A DNA stretch of 64,000 nucleotides. Origin: Bacteroidales bacterium. Lineage in GTDB: Bacteria > Bacteroidota > Bacteroidia > Bacteroidales > UBA932. A program made the translations under genes and the position numbers. Shown in pieces: positions 53,088 to 63,645 of this stretch (position 1 is the first letter of the stretch; every line of letters begins with the position of its first letter). Location of the stretch: positions 62,001-126,000 of the forward strand of contig JAFURF010000070.1 in assembly GCA_017471965.1 (NCBI GenBank), read 5' to 3'. The notes below the pieces were generated by a model. The model did no database searches. It was not told the origin of the DNA and saw only the letters and a program-made list of their open reading frames with translations.

Positions 53088-55337
53088 CTATCTTCCTCTA
53101 TGAATTACAGGTCTTACTTCACGAAGATCCAGAACCTTCATCTGCGGAATCTCCACTACATCATAAGGCTTTACTGACATTGCGGACATGGCAGTCTTCT
53201 GTTTTGGAGTAAGCACCAGGGCACTGTTGCCGCAGAAGATGACTTCATTGGAAGCACCTGACCACGAACGTCCGGATTCAACTCCAGGATATTCCGTCAC
53301 CAGTTCACCCTTGGCAGACCAACTCTTGTAATGGGTCACAGGATTGACTGTAATGACACCTGTCTCTTCATTGAAGTCCACATCATGGATAAGCGTCGTA
53401 GCCATCGCTATATCCTCACGGTTAGGATTTGTAAAGTCTCTCCAGAACGTACCCTTGAACCAGATGGTCCTTCCGTCGAATGAAGCCATAGGATCCTCAC
53501 CATCAGCAGAATAATTCACGAGTTCGACATTATTCACAGGATCAAACGATGAACTTGACACAGCATGCTTGTATGTCGTGATGTTGTTGTCCTGATCGAC
53601 CTCAAGGAACCACTTAGGTCCATAATTCCTGTTAGCCTCCTCCTCAGTAGAAGCCCACTTCTTGTCCAGAAGGTCCTGAGGCGAGTGATACTTGATGCCG
53701 CATGCATCAAAGCCAAGGCAAACCAGAAGGTTCTCCGCCGCATAAGCCTCTCTGGTAGCATCATTCACTCCATCAGCGACAGTCACATCGAAAGAGTGCT
53801 CCTTTCCATCAAGGTCAGTTATCGTTGCGACATACTCACCCATCAGTTTCTCGAACAGAGTGGATTCAACGACCGGTTCCGCACCTGTCCTGAACTCGTA
53901 TACATGGTACTTCGACACATGCTCCGAATTGGTCGCCATCACTCCAAAGATATAGTCAGTATTTGCGCTCAGGCCATCGAAGGCAAGTTTACAGCCTTCT
54001 TCCGACATGGCAGCAGCCAACACGTCCTTACTTATAGGGTCACCGTTATTCTTGATGACTGTCTCAATAGTTATATCCTCATTTCCAGGAGCATTCAGAA
54101 CCTCATCCAGCACATATTTCGTACGGAGCATCATCACGCCGCTGACAGCATTCTGCATCTTAAGGTTCACTGCTGCAGAATTCCATGGTTCTTCCACCTC
54201 AATAGCATCGACAACAATCTCAGGAGCCGGTCCCGAAGGCTCTGCAGTGTCAAAAGTCTCCTCTATATAAAGTTCGCGCATATCCTTATCGAACACCACC
54301 ATGCAGACATAATATCTGGTATTCGGCATAAGGCCGGTCAAAGTAAGTTCAGCCTTATCCTTATACTCAGTGGAAGTATCATCCCAATAGCCGATAACGG
54401 CCCTGCGGACCATCTCTTCACCTTCAAACAGGAAAGTCTCATAATCGGTCTCAGACATTACGAATGCACGATATCTGTCCACTCCCTCTTCAGGAGTAAG
54501 AGTGACCTTGGCGGTAAGAGAAGTGATGTCAGACACTTCAACCGCCACCTCATATGGACAGATCTCAGCCTTAGGCGTAGTGAATTCAAGGACCTTGACA
54601 TCCTCGGCAGTAACAGCATCCTCCAGGGTCACACCTGCAGACTTGCCTGCAAGAACAAGATATTTTGTATCCGAATATATGTATGTAGGAAAATTGTCCC
54701 AAGCGTCATACTGCACCCATTCGCAATCGAATGTCTCGCTCTTGTCAGATCCATGACCGAATGCACTCAGATAAGAACTGTGAGTTGCTCCCACCAATGC
54801 CTGGATATACACAAAATCATTATAATCAACCAGCATGTGACGGTACGCCACAGCATCCTCAGGCATCTCGATATGATATGATACGGCTGTAGTGGTCACC
54901 TTTTCCAAAGTGATCATATCCGTATATGCCTGCTCTGTCACCAGATCTTCAGACAGCAGTTCGCTATAGACATAAGGATTGATCTTTCTGACTGCCACAT
55001 AGAGTTTGTACTTGTTTCCTCCTTCAAGTTCATTATAAGTGACAGATTCCGATTTTGACGAATTGAACATATCTGTCTTTCCTGTCTTGAAGAGAGACTC
55101 GGCATCAGACACGGATTCAGATGCAGGGACTATCTTCCATGCGAAATCTCCCGGAGAATCCGACTTGATGGTAAAGGTCACAGAGGTACGCGTGAGTTCT
55201 CCCACCTCAACACTCGCTACAGGAGCGACAACCTCAGGCTCTTCCTCCTTCTGCACCGGACCATCCGGCTTATTGCAGGCAACGGCAAGCATTGACATTG
55301 CCGCAAACACACTAATAATACGAAAAATGTTCTTCAT
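53088..55337 (-). CDS. surface lipoprotein with FN3-like repeats
   Basis: From ATG 55337 this is a 749-residue lipoprotein with lipobox MLAVACNKPDG. Repeated beta-sandwich modules of FN3 type follow (for example SVEVGELTRTSVTFTIKSD and ALVEVSDITSLTAKVTLTPEE-like segments; LTGLMPNTRYYVCMVVFDKD). A distinct C-terminal domain (about 520-749) with GPKWFLEVDQDNNITTYK is unrecognised. The longer frame to 55424 lacks signal-peptide logic. It heads a two-gene unit with the S41 protease at 51326 under a consensus promoter. Confidence 0.75.
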   Translation of the reverse strand: MKNIFRIISVFAAMSMLAVACNKPDGPVQKEEEPEVVAPVASVEVGELTRTSVTFTIKSDSPGDFAWKIVPASESVSDAESLFKTGKTDMFNSSKSESVTYNELEGGNKYKLYVAVRKINPYVYSELLSEDLVTEQAYTDMITLEKVTTTAVSYHIEMPEDAVAYRHMLVDYNDFVYIQALVGATHSSYLSAFGHGSDKSETFDCEWVQYDAWDNFPTYIYSDTKYLVLAGKSAGVTLEDAVTAEDVKVLEFTTPKAEICPYEVAVEVSDITSLTAKVTLTPEEGVDRYRAFVMSETDYETFLFEGEEMVRRAVIGYWDDTSTEYKDKAELTLTGLMPNTRYYVCMVVFDKDMRELYIEETFDTAEPSGPAPEIVVDAIEVEEPWNSAAVNLKMQNAVSGVMMLRTKYVLDEVLNAPGNEDITIETVIKNNGDPISKDVLAAAMSEEGCKLAFDGLSANTDYIFGVMATNSEHVSKYHVYEFRTGAEPVVESTLFEKLMGEYVATITDLDGKEHSFDVTVADGVNDATREAYAAENLLVCLGFDACGIKYHSPQDLLDKKWASTEEEANRNYGPKWFLEVDQDNNITTYKHAVSSSSFDPVNNVELVNYSADGEDPMASFDGRTIWFKGTFWRDFTNPNREDIAMATTLIHDVDFNEETGVITVNPVTHYKSWSAKGELVTEYPGVESGRSWSGASNEVIFCGNSALVLTPKQKTAMSAMSVKPYDVVEIPQMKVLDLREVRPVIHRGR

Positions 55338-55370
55338 AAGATTGAATTTAAAACTACTTACCAATGAACG

Positions 55371-55401
55371 CAAATATATAGAAAAAACAAATAACGTCAA
55401 A
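55371..55401 (-). promoter_or_regulatory. promoter of the FN3-lipoprotein/S41 unit
   Basis: On the minus strand TTTG (55398-55401), 19 bp and TATATTTG (55371-55378) match the consensus, with a leader of about 28 nt. Confidence 0.75.
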
Positions 55402-55424
55402 CACTTCGCGGACGTCCAGGTCAT

Positions 55425-55453
55425 AAAAAAGGGCCGACTTCGAAAAGTCAGCC
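55425..55453 (-). terminator. Rho-independent terminator after the PL29-N-like gene
   Basis: GGGC-GACTT/AAGTC-GCCC stem (55431-55453) is followed on the minus strand by six T residues (55425-55430). It separates the upstream lipoprotein cluster from the next promoter. Confidence 0.8.
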
Positions 55454-55495
55454 CAAAATCGCTATAACTTGTGATTTATATCGCTCAGTTCCGGA

Positions 55496-58321
55496 TTATA
55501 CACCGAAACCGCCGGTAATGTCAAGTTTCTCTACATATGTCTCATAGTAGTTGCCCTCAGCATCGCAGATTACAGTATAGATATTGTAACCCTTTGATGC
55601 CCATGGCTGGCTATATGTCTCTCCTGCTACTACGTCAAACGTGTCGATATATGGATAAGTAAGAACGAAAGTGACGATATCCTTCGCTGTCGGATAAGAG
55701 TCCAGATAGTCCTCAGAGAAACAAGCGGTCTTTGCTGTGAATCCCTCCTTTACCTCAACAGACCAGGTCACTGTTGTAAAGTCACCTACCTGCTCGATAT
55801 CATATGTAACTACTGGCTTAGCGGCTACCCACGCAGCATTCTCAGCACCGTTGTCGTCTGTTGCGTATACGAAAGCATCACCGAGATCCATCTCAGGAGT
55901 GAACTCCAGAACAGTCGCCTTAGTAAACGAACCATCTTTAAGTTTTGCTGATACTACGAATACAGATGGAGAGCCAATAGTGAGTTCTGTGATTTCAATA
56001 CCCTCAGCAGGGACTTCAGCAGCAGAAACACTTGAAATGAGCCAACTATAATTTGCTGCACTCATTGCAAAAAACGCACTCACTGATTCTACTGTTCCAC
56101 CCATATAATATGAACTGGTCCAGTATCCATCATCTGCTGTGCCTGCCCAGTAGTAATACATATCTACATCTGCATCACAGGAAATCTTTACGCGACCTGT
56201 CTGTGCAGGAGTTCCCTGAATTTCGGCAGTCACTACTGCAGAAGCAAATTCCATAGCCTTTGTAGAATACTCCTTTACAAATACATCACCATAGCAGCCG
56301 TTCTGGTCCACTGCCATAGCAAACAAAGTCATAGTGGTCCCTGGAGACATATTATACTGGCTTGCAGTAACAGCACCACCTTCGCGCATTGCTCCGTTCT
56401 CAAGCAGATAAGCAGCCTTGTCAGTAATAGTAGACACCATCTCAGGATCTACAAACTTATAGTAGATATAGACAGCACCCTCTGCAGTAAGAGGAACAGA
56501 TACTGACTTGTATTCTACTGTAACGTCACCAGGAGTTACAGAGAGTGTTCCGCCTGATACAAGGGCTTCAGTAGTCCACTCGTAGTAGTACATGTCTGCC
56601 ACAGAATACTTTGTCTTACCCTCTACATATGGAATTATATAGAGATAGTAAGTTCCATCTGGCATGATCGACTGCCATCCGTTAACCAAAGTATTAGGGT
56701 CACCTGCATATACACCGTCAGTCATTCCCTGAACATCTTCAACAAAGATAGGCATTGGAGCGCCCCATGAATCATTCAGACTTGAGTTGAATTCAGAAAC
56801 AAGGCCGCTTCTGATATCCTCATCGTTATACTTCATTTGGAAGGCACCATAGAATGCAGTCACACCCTCAAACTTGGCGCTGATCTGGATGTCGTTGAAA
56901 GAAAGTTTTGTTGTCTCAAGTTCAATTGAAACATTATTATAAGTTACTGTAGAGATCGAGCCTGCTGAATAGCCGAAATCATATCCTTGGGACCACTGAT
57001 TGACAGCAAGTGCCCAAACGACATATTGCTCACCGAGAACCATCTCAGGAAGAGACATAAGGTCATCAACAGGATAGTCTGTAATTGAATATTCAAAGTA
57101 ATCATATTCAGTATTATTGCCTGGCCAATCAGGATATGATCCCCATGGGCTCTCCACGATAGCCTCAATCAGCGGTTTCAACTCTGATACGATAGCATCC
57201 GGATCATAGTCTGAGAGAGATGATACTCCGACAACATATCCACCAAGTCCATTGTTCATCTGAACTGTAAGAGCACCTTGTCCTGCAGAGAACTCCTTGA
57301 AAGCCTTTGTCGTAAGTTTCAATGATGCGGAAACATTCTTTCCACCTTCTGCAACGGCAAGCACCTTGAGATATCCTTCTGCAACAGCCGAACCTGAAAG
57401 CACCTGTTCTTCTGTAGGAGCAGTAACACGGAAAGATGCACCTCCATACTGAGCGTTTTCTACATCAATCTCTTCAACCTTCCAACCTGCTGGAACTTCC
57501 TTGATCCAATCGATAATGTTGGTTGTCATGAAACCTATGTCAGTTGTAGCACCACATGATACATATTGTGTACCGGAGATAAGTCCACCCATATGGCCTC
57601 CGAACATGAAAGATGCGACACCGTCAATGGTGACAGAGATTGTGCTGCCGTCAGGAAGAGTGAGGACAACATACATAGGAGTCTCCTCTCCCCAACCCTT
57701 TTCCACTTCTTCGTCAGTCCAGTTATCTGTATATACAACCTCTGCACCTTCGAACACACAAGGCTCGTTGTAACCTATTGCAATCCACTCAACGCCACCG
57801 TCGAAAGAGATCTCTACAAGGGCAGTCTCCTGGTCTACGCGCACCTGAGGTACAACGTCAACTACAGGGATAAGGTTGTCATTCGCATCCTTTGCAGGTG
57901 CTGCAACGCCATCCTCGCCATATACGGCCCAGTAAAGGACGCCGTCAATCTCAACTGTAGTCACAAGACCGGTATAGTCCTGCTCGAACTTAGGGAACAC
58001 GGTGAACTTTGTGTCATCTGAAAGAGTGATGGTCACAGAACCGTCCTTGTTCTCTTCCACTTCCTTTACAGTCACCAGACCGTCAACCTTTCCTTCGAGG
58101 GCACTGATCTTTCCTTCGAGGAGAGTCTGGAGCGCCTGAAGATCTGTGTTGAGTTTCGCCTCAAGAGCAGCGAGTTTCTGCTCGAGAGTAGCCACATCAC
58201 CATGGATACCGTCGATCTCATCCCAGAGAGCGGCATCGTTGTAACATGATGTGAACATTGGACATGCCATCGCCACTACCAGCGCGGCATTTCTGAAAAA
58301 TTGTCCGATTTTCATAAGCAT
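55496..58321 (-). CDS. surface lipoprotein with PL29-N/DUF4988-like coiled-coil start
   Basis: This 941-residue lipoprotein has a signal peptide and lipobox near CPMFTSCYNDAALWDEI. The region about 25-80 is a heptad-repeat coiled coil (VATLEQKLAALEAKLNTD), followed by a beta domain typical of the DUF4988/PL29 N-terminal family (DGSVTITLSDDTKF). The remainder comprises repeated Ig/FN3-like modules ending in an unassigned domain. No lyase catalytic domain is recognised. It belongs to the same transcript as the genes upstream to 64000. Confidence 0.7.
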   Translation of the reverse strand: MLMKIGQFFRNAALVVAMACPMFTSCYNDAALWDEIDGIHGDVATLEQKLAALEAKLNTDLQALQTLLEGKISALEGKVDGLVTVKEVEENKDGSVTITLSDDTKFTVFPKFEQDYTGLVTTVEIDGVLYWAVYGEDGVAAPAKDANDNLIPVVDVVPQVRVDQETALVEISFDGGVEWIAIGYNEPCVFEGAEVVYTDNWTDEEVEKGWGEETPMYVVLTLPDGSTISVTIDGVASFMFGGHMGGLISGTQYVSCGATTDIGFMTTNIIDWIKEVPAGWKVEEIDVENAQYGGASFRVTAPTEEQVLSGSAVAEGYLKVLAVAEGGKNVSASLKLTTKAFKEFSAGQGALTVQMNNGLGGYVVGVSSLSDYDPDAIVSELKPLIEAIVESPWGSYPDWPGNNTEYDYFEYSITDYPVDDLMSLPEMVLGEQYVVWALAVNQWSQGYDFGYSAGSISTVTYNNVSIELETTKLSFNDIQISAKFEGVTAFYGAFQMKYNDEDIRSGLVSEFNSSLNDSWGAPMPIFVEDVQGMTDGVYAGDPNTLVNGWQSIMPDGTYYLYIIPYVEGKTKYSVADMYYYEWTTEALVSGGTLSVTPGDVTVEYKSVSVPLTAEGAVYIYYKFVDPEMVSTITDKAAYLLENGAMREGGAVTASQYNMSPGTTMTLFAMAVDQNGCYGDVFVKEYSTKAMEFASAVVTAEIQGTPAQTGRVKISCDADVDMYYYWAGTADDGYWTSSYYMGGTVESVSAFFAMSAANYSWLISSVSAAEVPAEGIEITELTIGSPSVFVVSAKLKDGSFTKATVLEFTPEMDLGDAFVYATDDNGAENAAWVAAKPVVTYDIEQVGDFTTVTWSVEVKEGFTAKTACFSEDYLDSYPTAKDIVTFVLTYPYIDTFDVVAGETYSQPWASKGYNIYTVICDAEGNYYETYVEKLDITGGFGV

Positions 58322-58360
58322 GAAATTTTGGGGTTAATAATGAATATAAGTTATAGTGAA

Positions 58361-60637
58361 TTATTTCTCAGTATAGTTCGGATAGTAGTCGCTGATCTTC
58401 TTCTGCTGACCGTCCTTTGTGAGGATTACATACTGAAGTTTGCTGATGACCTCATCTCCGTTCTCGTCCCTTCCGAATCCTACTGCAAGGGCCACGCAGT
58501 CCTTGCCGGCTACTGAAGTCTCAGTAACTGTCTGATAATTCGTCTCAAGGCCGAGCGAACCGACGAAATTGTCCCAATGATTATAGAATTCAAACGCCCT
58601 CATCTGATCGGTTCCCAAACGGTTCAGATACATGCCGTCATCATCATTAAGAGTGTACTTCATCTTAGAACAGTCCTTGACCATACTGAACTGGACAGTC
58701 CAGGTCTGAGATTCGGCATCCCATACCGGAGAGATGGAAACCTCAGGGTCCGGTCCCGGCTGAAGTTCCTTCATGGTCACAGATGCAAACTTGACCTCAG
58801 AAAGGACTCCATCCATATCCTCCGCACAGTATGCATATGTGACTGTGATGCCCGGGTCAATACCTGCAAGAGTATAATGGTCATGACCTGACATCGACCT
58901 TGGCCAGATATTCATGAACTCGGTGGCGCTCATTGCCTTGAAGAAAGCGAGCCACTCATCATTCGATGCTCCGGAAGCAGGCGCCGGCACGGCATAACTC
59001 TGTTCCATGTCGCCATATTTGGTGCAGATGAAACTGATTGAAGCGGTGTTCTGAGGATCGTAGTCGAAATTGATTGTAAATGAAGTGGTAAACACATCTG
59101 TATATGTCAGCACACATTCCGACTTGTTGTCCTGTGGCCTGTCTGTAACAAGCGGCTTGGTACGGAAAGTCTCCGAGAACTTAAGTTCAGACAAGTCATT
59201 ATATGCATTCTTGCCGCAGTATGCTATGATATACTCTGTATCAGGATCGAGGTTGTATTCCACCCACCTGCTGGTGAATGCCTGGCCTGTAGCCTCATTA
59301 TTATCGAAATCGAAACTGAAGTTCTCGTTCTTTATTCCGTAACCGTAAAGTCCGATATGGGTTCTGAGAGCCTCCCTGACGTCGTCCCCGCCTTCAAGAT
59401 ATGTACGTCCCGAAGAAAGATATCCGTCATAATTGCCTGCATCCATCCTGAGGACAAGATGGAAACCTGAGCGGCACTCCTTATCGAGCACAACATCCAG
59501 TTCCGCATAGGTCGCTGAGTAATTGTCCTCATCAAGAGAATAACTCATCGTAGCATCATCTGTCTCAGGGATTTCCAGAAGATGGAAGTCGCGACGCCTG
59601 ATATTCTTTGAAGGAGTTCCGTTGGCATCTACACCGATTGCAAGAGCGGTAATCATGAGTGTAGGGTCCGGATTCTCCCATGGGCCGATCTGATACCAGA
59701 GATTGTCGGCATCATTTACAGATACCGGAGTATTAGGTACATAATAGTGGCGCATGAAGTCACGCAGCATCCTGTCTCCGAAAGCATCCACATAATCATC
59801 GATCATATCCATGTTGGTCGCGAAGTAGTAGATTCCGGCACAGTCCGCATTCGGCTTGTTGGTAATGATCGCGCCCTTGTACTGTGCATTGACCTCAATA
59901 TCCACATCAGGATTGCCGGCAAGAGGCTTGCTCTTGGTATGGACATATACAAGGGTCAGTTCTGTCATGGCCGCTTCTGAGGCACTGTCATCGTAACATG
60001 CACCTACGGCTATGATGTACTGGGCATCAGGGACAGGTTGAAGTTGTGCATAAGTGGAGTTTGCCCAGTCTATGGTAAACTCGGCATAGTCTTCACCGAG
60101 ATTGTCCGGACTGAATGCGTAGCCACCGTTGCCTTCTGCATTGAACAGGTGGGCAAGAATGGTCTCCTCGACCTCCCTTTCAGTCTTTCCAAGTCCGCAC
60201 TCGTCAAGTATGAAGTTGTAGAGTATGCAGAGAGGATAGACATCCAGTCTGTATGACGCCACGTCCTTTCCCGGACGGAGAGTGAATGAGAAATTGTTCT
60301 CTGTGATGTCGAAAGCCTCCACTGAGACTCCTGCATCTGAAGCGACACACTTGGTGTCATATATCTTCATCGGAATCTGCGGATGCGGAACAGGATTCTC
60401 ACCTTCTATCTCAATGATGTCCGGCTCGGATATCTCTTCCCCGCCAGGGGTGTTTCCACCATCAGGAGGCGTAACAGGAGTTTCCGTTCCAGGCTGGTCG
60501 GTATTTTCATTACCTGAATCATCCGGGTCAACCAGTCCTGAATCTCCACAGGACACTGCCATCAGACCTGCAGTCAAAACGGCGGCAGCAAAGAACAGAA
60601 TTTTCTTGGCGTAGTCAATTTTCATAGTATCATTCAT
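58361..60637 (-). CDS. surface lipoprotein, repeated beta-sandwich modules
   Basis: This 758-residue lipoprotein has lipobox LMAVSCGDSG and a Pro/Gly/Thr-rich linker (residues about 30-75, TPVTPPDGGNTPGGEE), followed by four or so beta-sandwich modules with repeated YIIAYCGKN/YIIAVGACY-type strands. The function is not recognised. The first ATG (60637) overlaps the upstream Omp28 gene by 8 bp; ATG 60625 (MKIDYAKK) is an alternative start. Confidence 0.7.
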   Translation of the reverse strand: MNDTMKIDYAKKILFFAAAVLTAGLMAVSCGDSGLVDPDDSGNENTDQPGTETPVTPPDGGNTPGGEEISEPDIIEIEGENPVPHPQIPMKIYDTKCVASDAGVSVEAFDITENNFSFTLRPGKDVASYRLDVYPLCILYNFILDECGLGKTEREVEETILAHLFNAEGNGGYAFSPDNLGEDYAEFTIDWANSTYAQLQPVPDAQYIIAVGACYDDSASEAAMTELTLVYVHTKSKPLAGNPDVDIEVNAQYKGAIITNKPNADCAGIYYFATNMDMIDDYVDAFGDRMLRDFMRHYYVPNTPVSVNDADNLWYQIGPWENPDPTLMITALAIGVDANGTPSKNIRRRDFHLLEIPETDDATMSYSLDEDNYSATYAELDVVLDKECRSGFHLVLRMDAGNYDGYLSSGRTYLEGGDDVREALRTHIGLYGYGIKNENFSFDFDNNEATGQAFTSRWVEYNLDPDTEYIIAYCGKNAYNDLSELKFSETFRTKPLVTDRPQDNKSECVLTYTDVFTTSFTINFDYDPQNTASISFICTKYGDMEQSYAVPAPASGASNDEWLAFFKAMSATEFMNIWPRSMSGHDHYTLAGIDPGITVTYAYCAEDMDGVLSEVKFASVTMKELQPGPDPEVSISPVWDAESQTWTVQFSMVKDCSKMKYTLNDDDGMYLNRLGTDQMRAFEFYNHWDNFVGSLGLETNYQTVTETSVAGKDCVALAVGFGRDENGDEVISKLQYVILTKDGQQKKISDYYPNYTEK

Positions 60638-62492
60638 TTAAATAATCATAATCGGCATTTTCGCCCGCCTTGCAGAAATTCATATTGTTTATATGGCCGT
60701 CTGCATTGATTGCAAGCGCATAAATATATGTTTCATCAAGATTCCATGATGAATCTATATCGATTTCATAGGTCCTGGATGCTTCCGAACCCGCAGCGAT
60801 TTCCCTAAGGGCATCACCCATGTATGTGGATGACACGACCTTACGCACGACATGGCGATGATTATACTCGTCGTGAGTGAGGGTACCGTCCTTCTGATAA
60901 TACTTCACGCGGTCTTCCACCACAAACACGGCAATCCTGTATGTAGAAGACAGTCCGGACGCCACCTTCGCCGTAACATTGATCTTTGAATCCGTCAGTT
61001 CTGATGAGACTGCGACTCCACAATGCGCAGTATATTCATTGAAAGCCTGCTCCAGACTGCTGCGGAAAGCGGTCGCATCCACCAGACCGCCAGAAGTACG
61101 GAGTTCGGTCAAGAACGAAGGAAAGCCTTCGCTGATATTGTAGTCCATCATGATCCGGTCGGTGAGATTGTCCGGAAGAGCCAGTATGTCCTTGCCAGAA
61201 TAATCGGAATGAAAGGCCATAAGATGCACATTCTCCTTGTAGGCATCGTTGCGGCTTATGACAAAGTTCATGTTGGAATATCCTGAAGGACAGTTTGTGC
61301 ACCATGCTCCAGTAAACTCCCATACGGCAACATGTTTCCGGAATGCGGCCTGCTCGGTACCGTCTTCTTCTCCCTTCATCGCATAGCCGACTGATCCGCC
61401 CACCTTGCATTCATTGGCATTGCTGCATGTCCATGTCGTGCCACCGTCAAGGGTAGTCAGTGCCGCTACCACAACCCTCATGTTTTCTGCTTTCCAACTG
61501 TCATCCAGAGTGACAGACCTTTCAGCCGTCACTTCAACACCTGGAGTGAAAGGGTTGCGCGAATTGATGTCAAGGCCTGTTGTGGCAGGAGCAACCATGA
61601 TCCTGACAACATTGTCATGGATATAAGATCTGTTTGCACCCATCTGGTCATAGCCTGTGATTCCGTCCTCCACAAGGAAGATATGATACTTATGTCTTAC
61701 CGCTACGTTCGAAGTGATCTTCGCGGTTATGTCCAGCCTGCGTGACGACGCATCATATCTGGTATCGATGGCCACGCCGCATGTGGTAGGATTACTCTTC
61801 AGTTCGTCGCCAATCGCGTCAATGATTGAGGAAGCGTTGGCATTCACTCCGCCTGACTTGTGGAAGTTGAGATTGAAGTACGGCAGTCCCTGAAAGCCAT
61901 AATAATTATAGAACGCCCTTGTAGTGTCTATCGTCATAGGGTCAGCAACCCCGCTGAAATCCATATGGAAAGAGACAGGGATAAGTACTCCCGGCATGGC
62001 CGCCTGCACCTCCTTGATGGCAGTGCTGAGTCCGGGACAACTCTGGCATCCCAAAGATGTGAACTGCTCGCCTATGACCTTCTGGACATACGGCACCGCA
62101 GACTCCACCTCAGCCGCGGTCACAGTCACCTGATTGTCAGACACATACTCACCACCTGAATAAAGGTATGCAGAGAACTTGTATGTGCCCGGCGCCGTGG
62201 TGCTGAAGACATTGACTCCGTTGACGAGATTCTCGGTCTTGCCATCGAACTCCTTCACTATATGCATGGTCTTCTTTGTGCTGACGTCCTCTGAGCCGAA
62301 CATGACCTTGAATGTGACGGACTCGCTTCCGTCAGCCTTGATCTCCGACTTGTCCGCAAAGATCCTGAGGACTCCTTCAGGGACCACGTCATCCTTTCCG
62401 GATTCATCGGGCTCCGCTGACGGAGAACATGATGCCGACATCGCAAGAACGGCAAAGGAAAGTATGTATGTGAAAATATTCTTCATGACCAT
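60630..62492 (-). CDS. Omp28-related lipoprotein with two thioredoxin-like domains
   Basis: This 620-residue lipoprotein has lipobox MSASCSPSA, a short Ig-like domain (about 40-130) and two tandem Omp28/thioredoxin-fold domains. The first has SLGCQSCPG and the second GAWCTNCPSGYSN, both with CxxC in the redox position. Omp28 family proteins are surface antigens of Bacteroidota with probable thiol activity. Its start shares bases with the stop of the neighbouring 62492 gene. It is a longer relative of that protein. Confidence 0.78.
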   Translation of the reverse strand: MVMKNIFTYILSFAVLAMSASCSPSAEPDESGKDDVVPEGVLRIFADKSEIKADGSESVTFKVMFGSEDVSTKKTMHIVKEFDGKTENLVNGVNVFSTTAPGTYKFSAYLYSGGEYVSDNQVTVTAAEVESAVPYVQKVIGEQFTSLGCQSCPGLSTAIKEVQAAMPGVLIPVSFHMDFSGVADPMTIDTTRAFYNYYGFQGLPYFNLNFHKSGGVNANASSIIDAIGDELKSNPTTCGVAIDTRYDASSRRLDITAKITSNVAVRHKYHIFLVEDGITGYDQMGANRSYIHDNVVRIMVAPATTGLDINSRNPFTPGVEVTAERSVTLDDSWKAENMRVVVAALTTLDGGTTWTCSNANECKVGGSVGYAMKGEEDGTEQAAFRKHVAVWEFTGAWCTNCPSGYSNMNFVISRNDAYKENVHLMAFHSDYSGKDILALPDNLTDRIMMDYNISEGFPSFLTELRTSGGLVDATAFRSSLEQAFNEYTAHCGVAVSSELTDSKINVTAKVASGLSSTYRIAVFVVEDRVKYYQKDGTLTHDEYNHRHVVRKVVSSTYMGDALREIAAGSEASRTYEIDIDSSWNLDETYIYALAINADGHINNMNFCKAGENADYDYLNE

Positions 62493-63637
62493 TACTCATT
62501 ATACACATAACCGGCAGCAGAGCCATAAGCACAGTGCGCAGAATTGTCCACTATGGTCTTTCCTGACGCATCCTTCTTCAGCGAGAGCACAACCGCACTG
62601 AGATTCTCAAGCATGTCTGCAGCAGGGACTTTGTCTCCGAACGGGAACACGAATTCACGTGTATATTCCTCATCCGCCAGGAGACGGAACCTGGTTTCAT
62701 TCTTCATGTTCATGAAATTGGTCTGGTCGATGGCAATCACCATATGATGGTACAGTCCGTCTTTTGAACCCTGGCCTCCGGCATTGACATTATCGGCCAG
62801 AACAGCACAGGTCAGGTCATAATCACCCGCCTTCGAAGCCTTCACTGAAGCGGTGACCTTGAGGTCTGAACCATCCATGACAACAGACGATATGCTGATA
62901 CCTGTCGTTGCAGGACAGTCGATGCGGCGCTGCATGATCTCCTTTGTGACCCCGGACACTGTCCTTACGTCACTATGGACTGCAAGGTCGTAGACGTTTG
63001 AAGGCGCTCCGAGCACATCAAGTTCAGGATTGACGTGCAGAGCAGCAGATGCTCCCAGATCAAGGCTTGTCTCACCGTAGACGACACTGTACTTCCCGTC
63101 GTTCCAATGACATGCAAGAACGATGGAATGTTCGTCTGCGTCTTCACCGAGGGCATCAAGCGTAGTGGTCATCGACGGACAGTTAGGGCACCATGTGCCT
63201 GTAATCTTGAATATGGCCACATTCTTGTGGAACACCTCGTACTTGGCGCGGTTCTGTACCTTGACCTTCACAGTATTGAGCGTCTTCACATTGTTGTAAA
63301 GAGCGGCAAATTCATATTCACCGTCAACAATGGATGTAAGGCCGGTGGAATATGCATCAAGACGTGTGTCATCAGCGACATTTACATACCAGATCTTTCT
63401 GGTCCCGATATTGTCTTCAGTAGACACGACATTTCCTTCGTGGTCCTTGACCGTGAAGGTGGCGATGTCCTTTCCATCTGCCTCTATCGTGGCCTTGTCC
63501 ACATAGATATAATAGCCTTCCTTCAGAGCGTCACCTCCCTCTTCTCCTGTCGCAGGAGGAGTCACGGGATCTGCTGTACCTACACCGCTGCATGAGCACA
63601 GGAAAGCGATAGGGGCCAGATATAGTAGTCTTTTCAT
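62492..63637 (-). CDS. Omp28-related lipoprotein with one thioredoxin-like domain
   Basis: From ATG 63637 this is a 381-residue lipoprotein with lipobox AFLCSCSGVG, an Ig-like segment (about 40-125) and an Omp28-type domain with GTWCPNCPS, followed by a beta-rich C-terminal part. The frame is open to 63703, but the extra residues lack signal-peptide features. It begins 8 bp after the barrel gene and overlaps the next gene by one base, so all belong to one operon. Confidence 0.8.
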   Translation of the reverse strand: MKRLLYLAPIAFLCSCSGVGTADPVTPPATGEEGGDALKEGYYIYVDKATIEADGKDIATFTVKDHEGNVVSTEDNIGTRKIWYVNVADDTRLDAYSTGLTSIVDGEYEFAALYNNVKTLNTVKVKVQNRAKYEVFHKNVAIFKITGTWCPNCPSMTTTLDALGEDADEHSIVLACHWNDGKYSVVYGETSLDLGASAALHVNPELDVLGAPSNVYDLAVHSDVRTVSGVTKEIMQRRIDCPATTGISISSVVMDGSDLKVTASVKASKAGDYDLTCAVLADNVNAGGQGSKDGLYHHMVIAIDQTNFMNMKNETRFRLLADEEYTREFVFPFGDKVPAADMLENLSAVVLSLKKDASGKTIVDNSAHCAYGSAAGYVYNE

Positions 63638-63645
63638 ATATGAGT

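Noticed and set aside
53565..54881. 438-codon plus-strand ORF
   Set aside because: Antisense to the FN3-like lipoprotein, whose signal peptide and promoter are clear.
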